Origin: JACMJL01 sp963791805
GTDB taxonomy: Bacteria > Bacillota > Clostridia > Clostridiales > Clostridiaceae
Length of the DNA: 64,000 nucleotides
NCBI GenBank assembly: GCA_963791805.1
Contig: CAWBTU010000006.1
Span: 1-64,000, forward strand
Direction: 5' to 3'
Shown: piece by piece, positions 14,184 to 22,765 of the stretch
Layout of the letters: every line of letters starts with the position of its first letter
Numbering within the stretch: position 1 is the stretch's first letter
Notes under the pieces: generated by a model
The model's database searches: none
Told to the model about the DNA's origin: nothing
What the model saw: the letters and a program-made list of their open reading frames with translations, nothing else
Position numbers and translations under genes: made by a program

Positions 14184-15776
14184 ATGGAAAATAAAACTTT
14201 TTATATTACAACACCAATTTATTACCCATCTGCAAATTTGCATATAGGTAATACGTATACTACAGTTGCGGCAGATGCACTTGCAAGATACAAAAGACTC
14301 ACTGGTTACGAAGTAATGTTTTTAACTGGAAGTGATGAACATGGTCAAAAGATACAGAGAATTGCAGAGGAAAAGGGTGTTACTCCAAAAGAATATGTTG
14401 ATGAAATTGTAGCAGGAATTAAAGAACTATGGAAACTTATGGACATAAGTTATGACAAGTTTATAAGAACAACTGATGACTATCATAAAAAGGTAGTACA
14501 AAAAATTGTTACTCAATTATTTGAACAAGGGGATATATATAAGAGTTCTTACGAAGGTTGGTACTGTACTCCTGATGAATCTTTCTGGACTGAAACTCAA
14601 TTAGTAGATGGGAAGTGTCCTGATTGCGGGAGAGCAGTAGAAATGACTAAAGAAGAAGCATACTTCTTTAAAATGTCAAAGTACTCTGATAAATTAATTG
14701 AGTACATTGAAAATAATCCTCATTTTATACAGCCTGAATCAAGGAAAAATGAAATGTTAAATAACTTCTTGAGACCTGGTCTTCAAGATTTATGTATTTC
14801 AAGATCCTCCTTTTCATGGGGAATTCCACTAGAATTTGATGAAAAACATGTTATTTATGTATGGATAGATGCACTTTCAAACTATATTACTGCACTTGGA
14901 TATGGACAGCCAGATAATGAGCTCTTTAATAAGTTTTGGCCTGCAGATGTACATTTAGTAGGAAAAGATATATTAAGATTTCATACCATTTATTGGCCAA
15001 TTATGCTTATGGCCTTAGGATTGCCTCTTCCTAAGCAAGTATTTGGACATGGATGGCTATTATCTGATACAGGAAAGATGTCAAAATCTAAGGGAAATAT
15101 AGTAGATCCTGTAATATTAGTAAATCATTTTGGGGTTGATGCAGTTAGATACTTTATTTTAAGAGGAATACCTTTTGGCTCAGATGGGTTGTTTAGTAAT
15201 GAAATATTTATTAAAAAAATAAATTCGGATCTTGCAAATGATTTGGGAAATTTAGTTTCAAGAACAAATGCAATGAGTGAAAAATATTTTGATGGGGTTA
15301 TTCAACCTCCAATTGCAAAAGATGAAATAGATAACGAATTGATAATATTAGCTTTAAATACTCCAATTGAAGTAGAAAAAGCTATTCAAGACTTAAGAAT
15401 ACCAGAAGCCCTGGACAAAATATGGGATTTGATTGGTAGAGCCAACAAATATATTGATGAAACTACTCCCTGGATTCTAGCTAAGGATCCAGAAAAGAAA
15501 GAGAGATTAGGTACTGTTCTTTATAATTTATCAGAAACATTAAGAATTGTAGCTGTGCTTTTATCTGCATTTTTGCCGCAGACAAGTAGAAAAATAATTG
15601 AGCAATTGAATGTTGAACTTACAAGCTATGATAGTATTGCATCTTTTGATGGAACAAGAGCTGGAACTAAGATAGCAAGAGGAGAAGTAATATTTCCAAG
15701 AATTGATGTAGAAGCAAAGCTTGCTGAATTAGATAAAATTAGAGAAGAACAAGTTGCACCTAGTTCAAAAAAGTAA
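14184..15776 (+). CDS. metG: Methionyl-tRNA synthetase, catalytic and anticodon-binding part
   Basis: A 530-aa protein charging tRNA-Met. The HIGH motif appears as HIGN (20-23) and KMSKS is at 298-302. The connective peptide has C128, C145 and C148, with Asp131 where a fourth zinc cysteine sits in some homologues. It lacks the C-terminal tRNA-binding domain that completes many clostridial MetRS proteins of about 645 aa. That domain is encoded by the next ORF in the -1 frame. The stop TAA follows the run A AAA AAG (15767-15773), a classical -1 slippery heptamer in correct phase, and the next ATG overlaps the stop (TAATG). Control is by the T-box upstream. Confidence 0.95.
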   Translation: MENKTFYITTPIYYPSANLHIGNTYTTVAADALARYKRLTGYEVMFLTGSDEHGQKIQRIAEEKGVTPKEYVDEIVAGIKELWKLMDISYDKFIRTTDDYHKKVVQKIVTQLFEQGDIYKSSYEGWYCTPDESFWTETQLVDGKCPDCGRAVEMTKEEAYFFKMSKYSDKLIEYIENNPHFIQPESRKNEMLNNFLRPGLQDLCISRSSFSWGIPLEFDEKHVIYVWIDALSNYITALGYGQPDNELFNKFWPADVHLVGKDILRFHTIYWPIMLMALGLPLPKQVFGHGWLLSDTGKMSKSKGNIVDPVILVNHFGVDAVRYFILRGIPFGSDGLFSNEIFIKKINSDLANDLGNLVSRTNAMSEKYFDGVIQPPIAKDEIDNELIILALNTPIEVEKAIQDLRIPEALDKIWDLIGRANKYIDETTPWILAKDPEKKERLGTVLYNLSETLRIVAVLLSAFLPQTSRKIIEQLNVELTSYDSIASFDGTRAGTKIARGEVIFPRIDVEAKLAELDKIREEQVAPSSKK

Positions 15777-15778
15777 TG
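15767..15778 (+). other. Candidate -1 slippery site / stop-start overlap in metG
   Basis: Zero-frame codons read TCA AAA AAG TAA, so the heptamer A AAA AAG is phased for tandem -1 slippage. Slippage would read GTA ATG CAA next and join the 530-aa part to the 114-aa tRNA-binding domain (645 aa). No good Shine-Dalgarno precedes the ATG at 15776. No strong downstream stem-loop was recognised by eye. Confidence 0.5.
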
Positions 15779-16120
15779 CAACCTTTAAAAGAAGAAATAA
15801 CTATTGAAGACTTTGAAAAAATAGATATGAGAGTAGTTAAAGTTCTTAGTTGTGAACCTGTAAAGGGAGCTAAAAAACTTCTTAAGTTAAAAGTTGATAT
15901 AGCTGGAGAAGAAAGGCAGGTAATTTCAGGTGTAGCTCAGTTCTATAAACCTGAGGATTTAATAGGCAAGTATGTTATATTAGTTGCAAATTTGAAGCCT
16001 GTAACACTAAGAGGAGAGCTTTCTCAAGGTATGATAATTGCAGCTTCTTCGGATGATGATAGTAAACTTTTTACTGCAACAATTGAAGGAGAACTACCAA
16101 CAGGAAGCCAAGTTAGGTAA
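15776..16120 (+). CDS. tRNA-binding (Trbp111/EMAPII-like) domain of MetRS, separate frame
   Basis: A 114-aa OB-fold domain: ITIEDFEKIDMRVVKV, KLLKLKVDIAGEERQVISGVAQFY, and LRGELSQGMIIAA. This domain is normally the C-terminus of MetG, where it dimerises the enzyme and binds tRNA nonspecifically. Here the ATG overlaps the metG stop by one base, and no ribosome binding site is visible for independent initiation. It could be made by termination-reinitiation, by -1 frameshifting as a fusion, or the split could be a sequencing indel in the A6 run. Free-standing homologues (Trbp111) exist, so a separate protein is not excluded. Confidence 0.85.
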   Translation: MQPLKEEITIEDFEKIDMRVVKVLSCEPVKGAKKLLKLKVDIAGEERQVISGVAQFYKPEDLIGKYVILVANLKPVTLRGELSQGMIIAASSDDDSKLFTATIEGELPTGSQVR

Positions 16121-16150
16121 TATGCAAAATTTAATAATTGTTATTTAAAA

Positions 16151-16185
16151 ACAAGGCACGGTACAAATGCACCGTGCCTTGCTAA
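16151..16185. terminator. Strong hairpin terminator between metG and cold-shock gene
   Basis: CAAGGCACGGT (16152-16162) pairs with ACCGTGCCTTG (16171-16181). It lies between converging genes and probably ends both transcripts, although the U tract is modest on both sides. Confidence 0.7.
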
Positions 16186-16202
16186 TTATATTTATGTATT
16201 TT

Positions 16203-16400
16203 TTATACCTTTGTAACATTAATTGCTTGATCTCCATTCTTTCCATTTGTTAATTCGAATTGAACATCTTCGCCTTCTTGAAGAGACTTATACCCTTCGC
16301 TTATAACACCGGAATAATGAACAAACACATCCTTACCTTCTCCCGTGGTGATAAAACCATATCCTTTTTGTGAATTAAACCATTTTACTTTTCCAACCAT
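16203..16400 (-). CDS. Cold-shock domain protein (CspA family)
   Basis: A 65-aa single cold-shock domain with RNP1 KGYGFI and RNP2 VFVHYS, beginning MVGKVKWFNSQKGYGF. Such proteins bind single-stranded nucleic acid and act as RNA chaperones. The frame is open upstream to 16469, but the ATG at 16400 has a perfect AGGAGG and gives the standard CspA length. Confidence 0.95.
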   Translation of the reverse strand: MVGKVKWFNSQKGYGFITTGEGKDVFVHYSGVISEGYKSLQEGEDVQFELTNGKNGDQAINVTKV

Positions 16401-16534
16401 GTTGAAAAACCTCCTAAAATAAAAAACTAAAACAGTTAAACTAATAACCATTGTTTTTAATTTTTCCAATTAGCCTAATATTTATTCAAATATGAGAAAT
16501 TCTTTATTTTGGGAAGTGAAAAATAAAAGTATGT

Positions 16535-16540
16535 TATAAT
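16535..16540 (+). promoter_or_regulatory. Extended -10 promoter element before DUF362 gene
   Basis: TGTTATAAT (16532-16540) is an extended -10 (TGnTATAAT), 31 bases before the ATG of the next gene. No clear -35 was found. Confidence 0.45.
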
Positions 16541-16571
16541 GTAAAATATATAAAATTGAAGGAGTGATCTT

Positions 16572-17684
16572 ATGGGGAAATCGAAAGTATATTTTACTGA
16601 TTTGAGAACCAAACCAGGATATAATCTACTTGATAAACTAGAAAAACTTATAAAAGTTGCAGGCATTTCGGAGATAAAATTTAAAGATAAATTTACAGCA
16701 ATAAAAATTCATTTTGGAGAGCCAGGTAATCTTGCCTATATTAGACCTAATTATGCGGCAAGAGTTGTTAGTGTAATTAAAGAGTTAGGTGGCATGCCAT
16801 TTTTAACTGATTCAAACACTCTCTATAGTGGTAAAAGAGCAAATGCTATAGATCATTTACAAACAGCAATGGAAAATGGATTTAACCCTATGGCAGTGGG
16901 ATGCAATGTTATTATAGCAGACGGACTAAAAGGTACAGAATACAGAGAAGTGGAAATAAATTTAAAGCATTGCAAAACTGCTAAAATAGGATCAGCTATA
17001 GCTGATGCGGATATAATAATTTCCATGAACCATTTTAAAGGTCATGAGATGACAGGATTTGGTGGTGCCTTAAAGAATATCGGAATGGGATCAGGTTCAA
17101 GAGGTGGAAAACTTGAAATGCATTCTGCATCAAAACCTAAGATGATAGAAGAAAATTGTGTTTCTTGTGGACAATGTATAAAGAATTGTGCTCAGTATGC
17201 TATAAAATTCAAAAAAAATGGCAAAGCTATAATTGATTATGATAAATGTGTTGGTTGTGGGCAATGTGTGGCGGTATGTTTATTTGAATCAGCTCAAGTC
17301 ATTTGGAATGAATCAGCTGATTCAGCAATTGAAAAAATTGATGAATATGTTCTGGCTACAATTAAAGGGAAAGAAAGTTTCCATATTAATTTTATTATGG
17401 ATGTTTCACCGAACTGTGATTGTTGGCCAAGTAATGATGTACCAATAGTAGCTAATATTGGTATTGCAGCTTCCTTTGATCCAGTTGCATTAGATAGAGC
17501 ATGCGCTGATATGGTAAACAATGCAACTAAAATGACAGGGTCAGTTTTAGATGAAGAGAGTTATCATGAAGGAGATGACAAGTTTGGGCATATTCATGCT
17601 AATACTGATTGGGAGTTAGGCCTTGAATATGGAGAAGACATTGGATTAGGTCATCAAGAATATGAAATAGTAGTTGTAAATTAG
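16572..17684 (+). CDS. DUF362 protein with two 4Fe-4S clusters
   Basis: A 370-aa protein. The N-terminal two thirds is a DUF362 domain (IKIHFGEPGN, MNHFKGHEMTGFGGALKNIGMG). A ferredoxin module follows, with CVSCGQCIKNC and CVGCGQCVAVC, then a second part of DUF362. Proteins of this type are assumed to be redox or iron-sulphur proteins; their reaction is unknown. The RBS AAGGAG lies before the ATG. tatD follows 15 bases downstream with its own AGGAGGT, so the two are probably cotranscribed. Confidence 0.88.
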   Translation: MGKSKVYFTDLRTKPGYNLLDKLEKLIKVAGISEIKFKDKFTAIKIHFGEPGNLAYIRPNYAARVVSVIKELGGMPFLTDSNTLYSGKRANAIDHLQTAMENGFNPMAVGCNVIIADGLKGTEYREVEINLKHCKTAKIGSAIADADIIISMNHFKGHEMTGFGGALKNIGMGSGSRGGKLEMHSASKPKMIEENCVSCGQCIKNCAQYAIKFKKNGKAIIDYDKCVGCGQCVAVCLFESAQVIWNESADSAIEKIDEYVLATIKGKESFHINFIMDVSPNCDCWPSNDVPIVANIGIAASFDPVALDRACADMVNNATKMTGSVLDEESYHEGDDKFGHIHANTDWELGLEYGEDIGLGHQEYEIVVVN

Positions 17685-17699
17685 GCTAGGAGGTTTAAT

Positions 17700-18464
17700 A
17701 TGATATTTGATTCTCATGCACATTATGATGATGAATCTTTTAATGAAGATAGAGATATAGTAATAAAAGAGTTAATGGAAAATAATATTATTGGAGTTTT
17801 AAACTGTGGTTCTTCACCTGAGGGTGCAAGAGCCTCAGCTAAATTAGCTAAGGAGAATAAAATTTTTTATGCGGCAGTGGGAATTCATCCTGAGTATGCT
17901 GATAAAGTAAATGATGAAATGCTTAATGAACTTAGAGAATTAGCTAAATTTGAAAAGGTAAGAGCAATTGGAGAAATAGGGCTCGACTATTACTATGAAG
18001 AGAATCCTAGTAGGGAAATTCAAAGAAATGCTTTTAGAGCCCAAATGAAACTTGCTAAAGAATTATCGTTACCAGTGGTAATTCATGATAGAGATGCCCA
18101 TGAAGATACGCTAAATATTTTGAAAGAGTATCCTGAAGTTAAAGGAGTAATACATTGCTTTTCAGGAAGTGTTGAATTTGCAAATGAATGTCTTAAGTTA
18201 GGGTACTATATAGGAATTACTGGTGTAATAACATTTAAAAATGCAAAAAAAATTATTGAAGTAGTTAAGATTTTGCCAATGGAGAAGTTGTTAGTTGAAA
18301 CAGATTGTCCGTATATGGCTCCAGTACCCTATCGAGGCAAAAGGAATAGATCTGAGTATATTTCCAATATTATACAAAATATAGCGCAAATTAAAGATAT
18401 TCCATCGCAAGAGGTAGAAAATAGGACTATACAAAATGTGATGGATTTGCTAAAAATAAAATAA
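17700..18464 (+). CDS. TatD family metal-dependent DNase (YabD/YcfH-like)
   Basis: A 254-aa TIM-barrel hydrolase. Metal ligands of the family are visible: DSHAH at the N-terminus, GEIGLDYY with the catalytic Glu, VIHDRDA, VIHCFSG and ETDCPYMAP. These enzymes are 3'-5' exo/endonucleases. The gene lies between metG and the G5/3D protein gene, as yabD does in Bacillus. Confidence 0.93.
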   Translation: MIFDSHAHYDDESFNEDRDIVIKELMENNIIGVLNCGSSPEGARASAKLAKENKIFYAAVGIHPEYADKVNDEMLNELRELAKFEKVRAIGEIGLDYYYEENPSREIQRNAFRAQMKLAKELSLPVVIHDRDAHEDTLNILKEYPEVKGVIHCFSGSVEFANECLKLGYYIGITGVITFKNAKKIIEVVKILPMEKLLVETDCPYMAPVPYRGKRNRSEYISNIIQNIAQIKDIPSQEVENRTIQNVMDLLKIK

Positions 18465-18770
18465 TGTGGTAGAATAACAACATGTTTTTTATTTATATTA
18501 TAAGAAAAGAATCAAATGGCAATCTCATAACAAAAAAATTAATATCTCAGGGAAAAAAATTATTACTCCCCGGAAAAGGTTAGACAGTCCATATTTTTAT
18601 TCGCTATTATACTTTTTATATTTTTTATGCATATGGATGCATTTTCCAATGGATTAAAATCGGATGCATTGGAATAGTCTAAAAATATCAATGGGCATGA
18701 GTATTTGTATGTTTAATCATTAATTATTAAATGATGATTAGGTAACTCTTGCCAAAAGGGAGGTAGTTTT
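18465..18770 (+). other. Intergenic region with inverted repeats, no gene seen
   Basis: 306 bp with no convincing ORF. It holds a perfect 8-bp inverted repeat TTCCAATG (18644-18651) / CATTGGAA (18667-18674) with a 15-nt loop, and two copies of GGATGCATT within 30 bp. No T run follows, so it is not a standard terminator. It is upstream of the cell-wall protein gene and could contain its regulatory site. Confidence 0.4.
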
Positions 18771-19814
18771 ATGTTGGAAAAGTTGAGAAGTAATTTTAGA
18801 AATTATTTTTCAAAAGGACCAAAAGCAGCTTTTATTGTTATTTTATTTTTAATCTGTTTTTCAATAACAATAATTAATGCTAAGAAGACAATTGTAGTTG
18901 TTATAGACGGAAAGAGTACAAAGATTACAACGTTAAGAAGCAGTGTAGGCAGCGCACTAAAGGATGGTAATATTAAAGTTGCTTCAAAGGATAAGATTGT
19001 TCCCGGAAGTAAAACTCGTATAAAAAATGGGGACAAGATTTTCATCAAACGGGCTGTTAATGTGGCTGTGGACGTTGATGGTAAAGAAATGAAGATTAAA
19101 TCTGCTGAAAGTAGTATTTCTGAAATGCTAAAGGCAGAAAAAATTACTTTAGATGAAGATGATAAAATAGTTCCACCAAAAGATAACAAGATAACAAATG
19201 GAATAAAGATTGCTATTACTAGGGTGGATGCAAAAACTGAGATTAAAGCTGAAAACGTAGATTTTAAAACAGTAGTCCAAAATGATGACAATCTAGAAAG
19301 AGGCGTAAGTAAAACACTTCAAGATGGAGCAGCAGGAAATAAGCTATTATCCTACAAAGTTATCTATGAAAATGGCAAAGAGATATCTAGAAAACTTGTA
19401 GATGAAGTGGTTACACAAAATCCAACCAATAAGGTTGTTGCTGTTGGAACTTTAGGTGCTGTAAACACAAACAGAGGAGATACCGTGTATTACACAAATG
19501 ACATTCAAGTAAAAGCAACTGCTTACACTGCAAATTATTCAAGTACAGGTAAGAATCCCGGAGATTACGGCTTTGGTGTAACTGCAACTGGAACCAAAGT
19601 AAAAAGAACTGTTGATGGATATAGTTCTGTAGCAGTTGATCCTCGCGTAATTCCACTGGGCACTAAGTTGTATATTCCTGGATATGGATGTGCAATTGCA
19701 GAAGATGTTGGTGGTGGAATTAAAGGAAATTCCATTGATGTATACTTTGACGCTGATTCTCAGGCTAATAACTGGGGAGTGAAATGGATAACGGTGTACA
19801 TCTTAAAGAAATAA
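18771..19814 (+). CDS. YabE/RpfB-like cell-wall protein: DUF348, G5 and 3D domains
   Basis: A 347-aa exported protein. Residues about 18-38 are a signal/anchor helix. Two DUF348 repeats follow (about 39-95 and 97-155), then a G5 domain (about 155-235). The C-terminal 3D domain holds the three conserved aspartates (VDPRVIPLG, AEDVGGGIKG, IDVYFD). 3D proteins such as Bacillus YabE and YocH are autolysins or lytic transglycosylase-like enzymes linked to stationary-phase wall turnover. The position between tatD and rnmV matches yabE. A terminator follows at 19810. Confidence 0.9.
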   Translation: MLEKLRSNFRNYFSKGPKAAFIVILFLICFSITIINAKKTIVVVIDGKSTKITTLRSSVGSALKDGNIKVASKDKIVPGSKTRIKNGDKIFIKRAVNVAVDVDGKEMKIKSAESSISEMLKAEKITLDEDDKIVPPKDNKITNGIKIAITRVDAKTEIKAENVDFKTVVQNDDNLERGVSKTLQDGAAGNKLLSYKVIYENGKEISRKLVDEVVTQNPTNKVVAVGTLGAVNTNRGDTVYYTNDIQVKATAYTANYSSTGKNPGDYGFGVTATGTKVKRTVDGYSSVAVDPRVIPLGTKLYIPGYGCAIAEDVGGGIKGNSIDVYFDADSQANNWGVKWITVYILKK

Positions 19815-19839
19815 GGAGCTATAAGCTCCTTATTTTTTT
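19810..19839 (+). terminator. Intrinsic terminator
   Basis: ATAAGGAGCT / AGCTCCTTAT stem with a 3-nt loop and a T run, overlapping the stop codon of the 3D protein gene. Confidence 0.85.
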
Positions 19840-19960
19840 GATTAAATTTGATAAAAATATTAGGTGATTATTATAGATTTGACTTACAATTCTATTTCAT
19901 ATACCATATGAAGAAAACGATAAATTAGGTAGTATAATATAATTATATATTGGAGGAAAA

Positions 19961-20509
19961 ATGATAAAAGAAGTTATAGTTGTTGAAGGAAGAGATGATA
20001 TTACCGCTGTAAAGAGAGCAGTTGATGCGGAAGTAATAGCAGTTGGCGGTTTTGGAATCAATGCAAAAGTCATTGATAGGATAAAAGAAGCTCAAAAACG
20101 TCAAGGAGTAATTGTATTAACAGATCCAGATTTTGCTGGTGAAAAAATTAGAAGGATAATTTCTAAAAGAGTGAAGGACATAAAGCATGCTTATATTTCT
20201 AGAGCTGAAGGAACTAAGGATGGAGATATAGGGGTAGAAAATGCATCACCTGAAAGTATTATCAGAGCACTAAATCAGGCGAAATGTGAAACTAAAGAGA
20301 AAAACACTGAATTTAATATGAATGATATGATGCATAGCAAACTTACAGGAAATAATAAATCTAAAGAACGAAGAGAAGCTTTGGGAAAAGCTCTAGGTAT
20401 AGGGTATTGTAATACTTCACAGTTTTTAACTAGGTTAAATAACTATGGAATAGGCAAAGAAGAATTTGAAAAAGCCGTAGAAGAAATAGATAAGGAAATT
20501 AAGGAGTAG
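19961..20509 (+). CDS. rnmV: Ribonuclease M5
   Basis: A 182-aa Toprim-domain nuclease with VVEGRDD near the N-terminus and LTDPDFAGEKIR. RNase M5 matures 5S rRNA in Firmicutes, so its substrates include the three 5S genes in this window. The RBS GGAGG precedes the ATG. ksgA follows after four bases, and the pair is conserved as in Bacillus. Confidence 0.95.
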   Translation: MIKEVIVVEGRDDITAVKRAVDAEVIAVGGFGINAKVIDRIKEAQKRQGVIVLTDPDFAGEKIRRIISKRVKDIKHAYISRAEGTKDGDIGVENASPESIIRALNQAKCETKEKNTEFNMNDMMHSKLTGNNKSKERREALGKALGIGYCNTSQFLTRLNNYGIGKEEFEKAVEEIDKEIKE

Positions 20510-20513
20510 TTAA

Positions 20514-21368
20514 ATGGATAACACAAAAATAGATACTAAACAAATTGTAAATAAATATGGATTTAAATTTAGCAAAGGATTGGGTCAGAATTTTTTAATA
20601 GATGAAAGTGTACTTACAGATATAGTTGAAGGAGCAGAGGTAAATCAAGAGGATTTAGTTATTGAAATTGGACCAGGTATAGGTACATTAACAAAAGTAC
20701 TACTATCTAAAGCTAAGGCTGTATATGCTGTAGAACTTGATCCTAAATTAATACCTATCTTAGAAGATGAGTTGAAAGAATACAATAACTTCACATTAAT
20801 TCATAAGGATGCATTAAAAATCGATTATAATGAACTAATTGGTGAAGAGAAATCTGTTAAAATCGTAGCTAATTTACCATATTACATAACGACTCCTATC
20901 ATTTCATCACTTATAATTGGAGGATACAATTTTAAATCTTTAACTGTTATGATTCAAAAGGAAGTTGCAGAAAGAATCGCAGCGAAAGAAGATTGTAAGG
21001 CATATGGTGCACTCTCTTTATTAGTGCAATATTACTGTGATGTAGAAATTATTAGAAAAGTATTACCAGAAAGTTTTATTCCAAAGCCCAAGGTGGATTC
21101 ATTAGTAATTAGGATGGATAAACTGTCTTCACCAAAGGTTGAAGTTAAAAGTAAAGAACTATTTTTTAGAATTATTAAAGAGTCTTTTAACATGAGAAGA
21201 AAAACTTTATGGAATTCACTAAAAGGTTTAAATTATTCAGCAAGTGATATGGAAGAAGTATTTAAAAAGGCAGAAATTGATTCTAATAGAAGAGGAGAAA
21301 CGTTGTCAATTTTTGAATTTGGAAGACTATCTGATTGTATCTATGATATGGCAGAAAAGAAAATATAA
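20514..21368 (+). CDS. ksgA: 16S rRNA (adenine1518/1519-N6,N6)-dimethyltransferase
   Basis: A 284-aa SAM-dependent methyltransferase. LGQNFLID, the SAM loop VIEIGPGIGTLT, and the catalytic motif NLPYYITTPI are present. It dimethylates two adenines in helix 45 at the 3' end of 16S rRNA. Its RBS (AAGGAG) lies in the end of rnmV, four bases separate the genes, and they are likely translationally coupled. Confidence 0.97.
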   Translation: MDNTKIDTKQIVNKYGFKFSKGLGQNFLIDESVLTDIVEGAEVNQEDLVIEIGPGIGTLTKVLLSKAKAVYAVELDPKLIPILEDELKEYNNFTLIHKDALKIDYNELIGEEKSVKIVANLPYYITTPIISSLIIGGYNFKSLTVMIQKEVAERIAAKEDCKAYGALSLLVQYYCDVEIIRKVLPESFIPKPKVDSLVIRMDKLSSPKVEVKSKELFFRIIKESFNMRRKTLWNSLKGLNYSASDMEEVFKKAEIDSNRRGETLSIFEFGRLSDCIYDMAEKKI

Positions 21369-21461
21369 GAATAATCCGTAAAAATATTTTTATACATTGT
21401 TCAGTTTTCAGGAAGTTCCTCATATATTATAATGAATGAATTATTGAGGAGGAACAAGACG

Positions 21462-22646
21462 GTGACGACTAAGAAAAGTTACAGCCGGTATTTTATTATA
21501 TTACAAGAAGAAGAAAAAGGATATTCTTTGGCTTCAGATAAGCTTTCTTCTGGATATGCAAAATTTGAAATAAAAAACGAAAAGTGTAAAATTTCTTATT
21601 ATGTTCAAAACCTAAAAAAGGAAACTAGTCCTTATCATATGATTTTAATATGTAATAAAAAAGAAACTAAGAAATTGATTAATTTAGGAGAGTTGAACAT
21701 AGATGATAATGGCAGGGCAGAAGTATCCTATGAATACAATGTTGAAAATATAGCAGGTAGTTCAATAGGGGTTGAAAAAGTAGTAGGAGCAGCAATAGTT
21801 AAATTTGCCGACAAGGATATAATCCCCGTAATGGTCGGGTTTATTACTACAGATACACAGGATGATTGGAAGAGATTTACTCTATTTTTCAATGAGAAAA
21901 GTAAAGATGTTGAAGAACAAAAAGTCCAAGATGTAGTATCTACAGTAGAGAAAGAGGTAAGTGATATTCATGTCACAGAAGAGATACCTGTTAATACTAC
22001 TCAAGTGGATATAGAAGAAAAACCAGTTATGGCGTCTTCAAATGGTGAAGAAGAACCTAAGAGTCAAGATGATGGTGTATCAGAAAAAGAAGGGTCAAGA
22101 GAAGAACCGGTAGAAGATACTAATAATGTCTTTGAAAATTATGAAAAAAATATTGAGAATATAAAAAACATGGAAAATTTAGAGCAAGAAAAAAATGTTG
22201 ATGTAAGGGAATTTCCAATAGGTGCTATAGGTAACTATTTCAAAAATATTGCTGAAGGGCTAAATGAGGTTAAGGGAGTTTGTAAAGAGATTAAAAGATG
22301 TAAGTGGTACAAAGTGCCTATAAAAAGCAAAAAAGATTTGTATGACGTTTTTGACTACAACAAGTACACTGTTATTTATTACCCAATGTACAATTATTTT
22401 AACTATATAAAAAAATATGAACATTTTATGATAGGATATAAATGTGATAATTCTGGCAGGATGAAATATATGATTTTTGCGATACCAGGGATAAAGTCAA
22501 TAGTTGAACAACCTTTTCAAGGAAAATCAGGTTTTGTGACTTGGGTTCCTTTAAAGGAAGGTGAAGAAGCAGAAGATAATTTTGGCTACTGGTTAATGTT
22601 TTATGATTTTAGAAATAGGACAATTGCTATTCCAATTAAAAAATAA
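21462..22646 (+). CDS. Conserved clostridial protein of unknown function
   Basis: A 394-aa soluble protein I cannot assign. The N-terminal 140 residues (YFIILQEEEKGYS, YAKFEIKNEKCKISYYVQNLK) look like a compact beta-rich domain. Residues about 150-240 are highly acidic and low-complexity, likely a flexible linker. The C-terminal 120 residues are rich in Tyr/Phe (YYPMYNYFNYIKKYEHF, YWLMFYDFRN). The start is GTG at 21462 with GAGGAGG 9 nt upstream, although the frame is open to 21432. It resembles proteins seen after ksgA in other clostridia, but no role can be stated. Confidence 0.7.
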   Translation: MTTKKSYSRYFIILQEEEKGYSLASDKLSSGYAKFEIKNEKCKISYYVQNLKKETSPYHMILICNKKETKKLINLGELNIDDNGRAEVSYEYNVENIAGSSIGVEKVVGAAIVKFADKDIIPVMVGFITTDTQDDWKRFTLFFNEKSKDVEEQKVQDVVSTVEKEVSDIHVTEEIPVNTTQVDIEEKPVMASSNGEEEPKSQDDGVSEKEGSREEPVEDTNNVFENYEKNIENIKNMENLEQEKNVDVREFPIGAIGNYFKNIAEGLNEVKGVCKEIKRCKWYKVPIKSKKDLYDVFDYNKYTVIYYPMYNYFNYIKKYEHFMIGYKCDNSGRMKYMIFAIPGIKSIVEQPFQGKSGFVTWVPLKEGEEAEDNFGYWLMFYDFRNRTIAIPIKK

Positions 22647-22648
22647 TT

Positions 22649-22693
22649 AGAAAGCATGCAATTTATTAAGTAAAATTGCATGCTTTCTTTAAT
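22649..22693 (+). terminator. Intrinsic terminator
   Basis: A 16-bp stem AGAAAGCATGCAATTT / AAATTGCATGCTTTCT with a short loop and trailing Ts, directly after the stop codon. Confidence 0.88.
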
Positions 22694-22765
22694 ATTTAGT
22701 ATGCAACGTTAATATATATAAATATAGCATTATGAGAAGCATACTAAAGTTTTGGAGGAAAGAAT

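Noticed and set aside
14565..14628. Loss of a zinc cysteine in MetRS (Asp131) as a defect
   Set aside because: MetRS proteins with Asp at this position exist, such as zinc-less Bacillus types, so it is natural variation.
18803..19291. 162-aa minus-strand ORF inside the G5/3D protein gene
   Set aside because: It is the reverse shadow of a gene with clear domains; its leucine/serine-rich translation reflects the antisense of Lys/Asp-rich codons.
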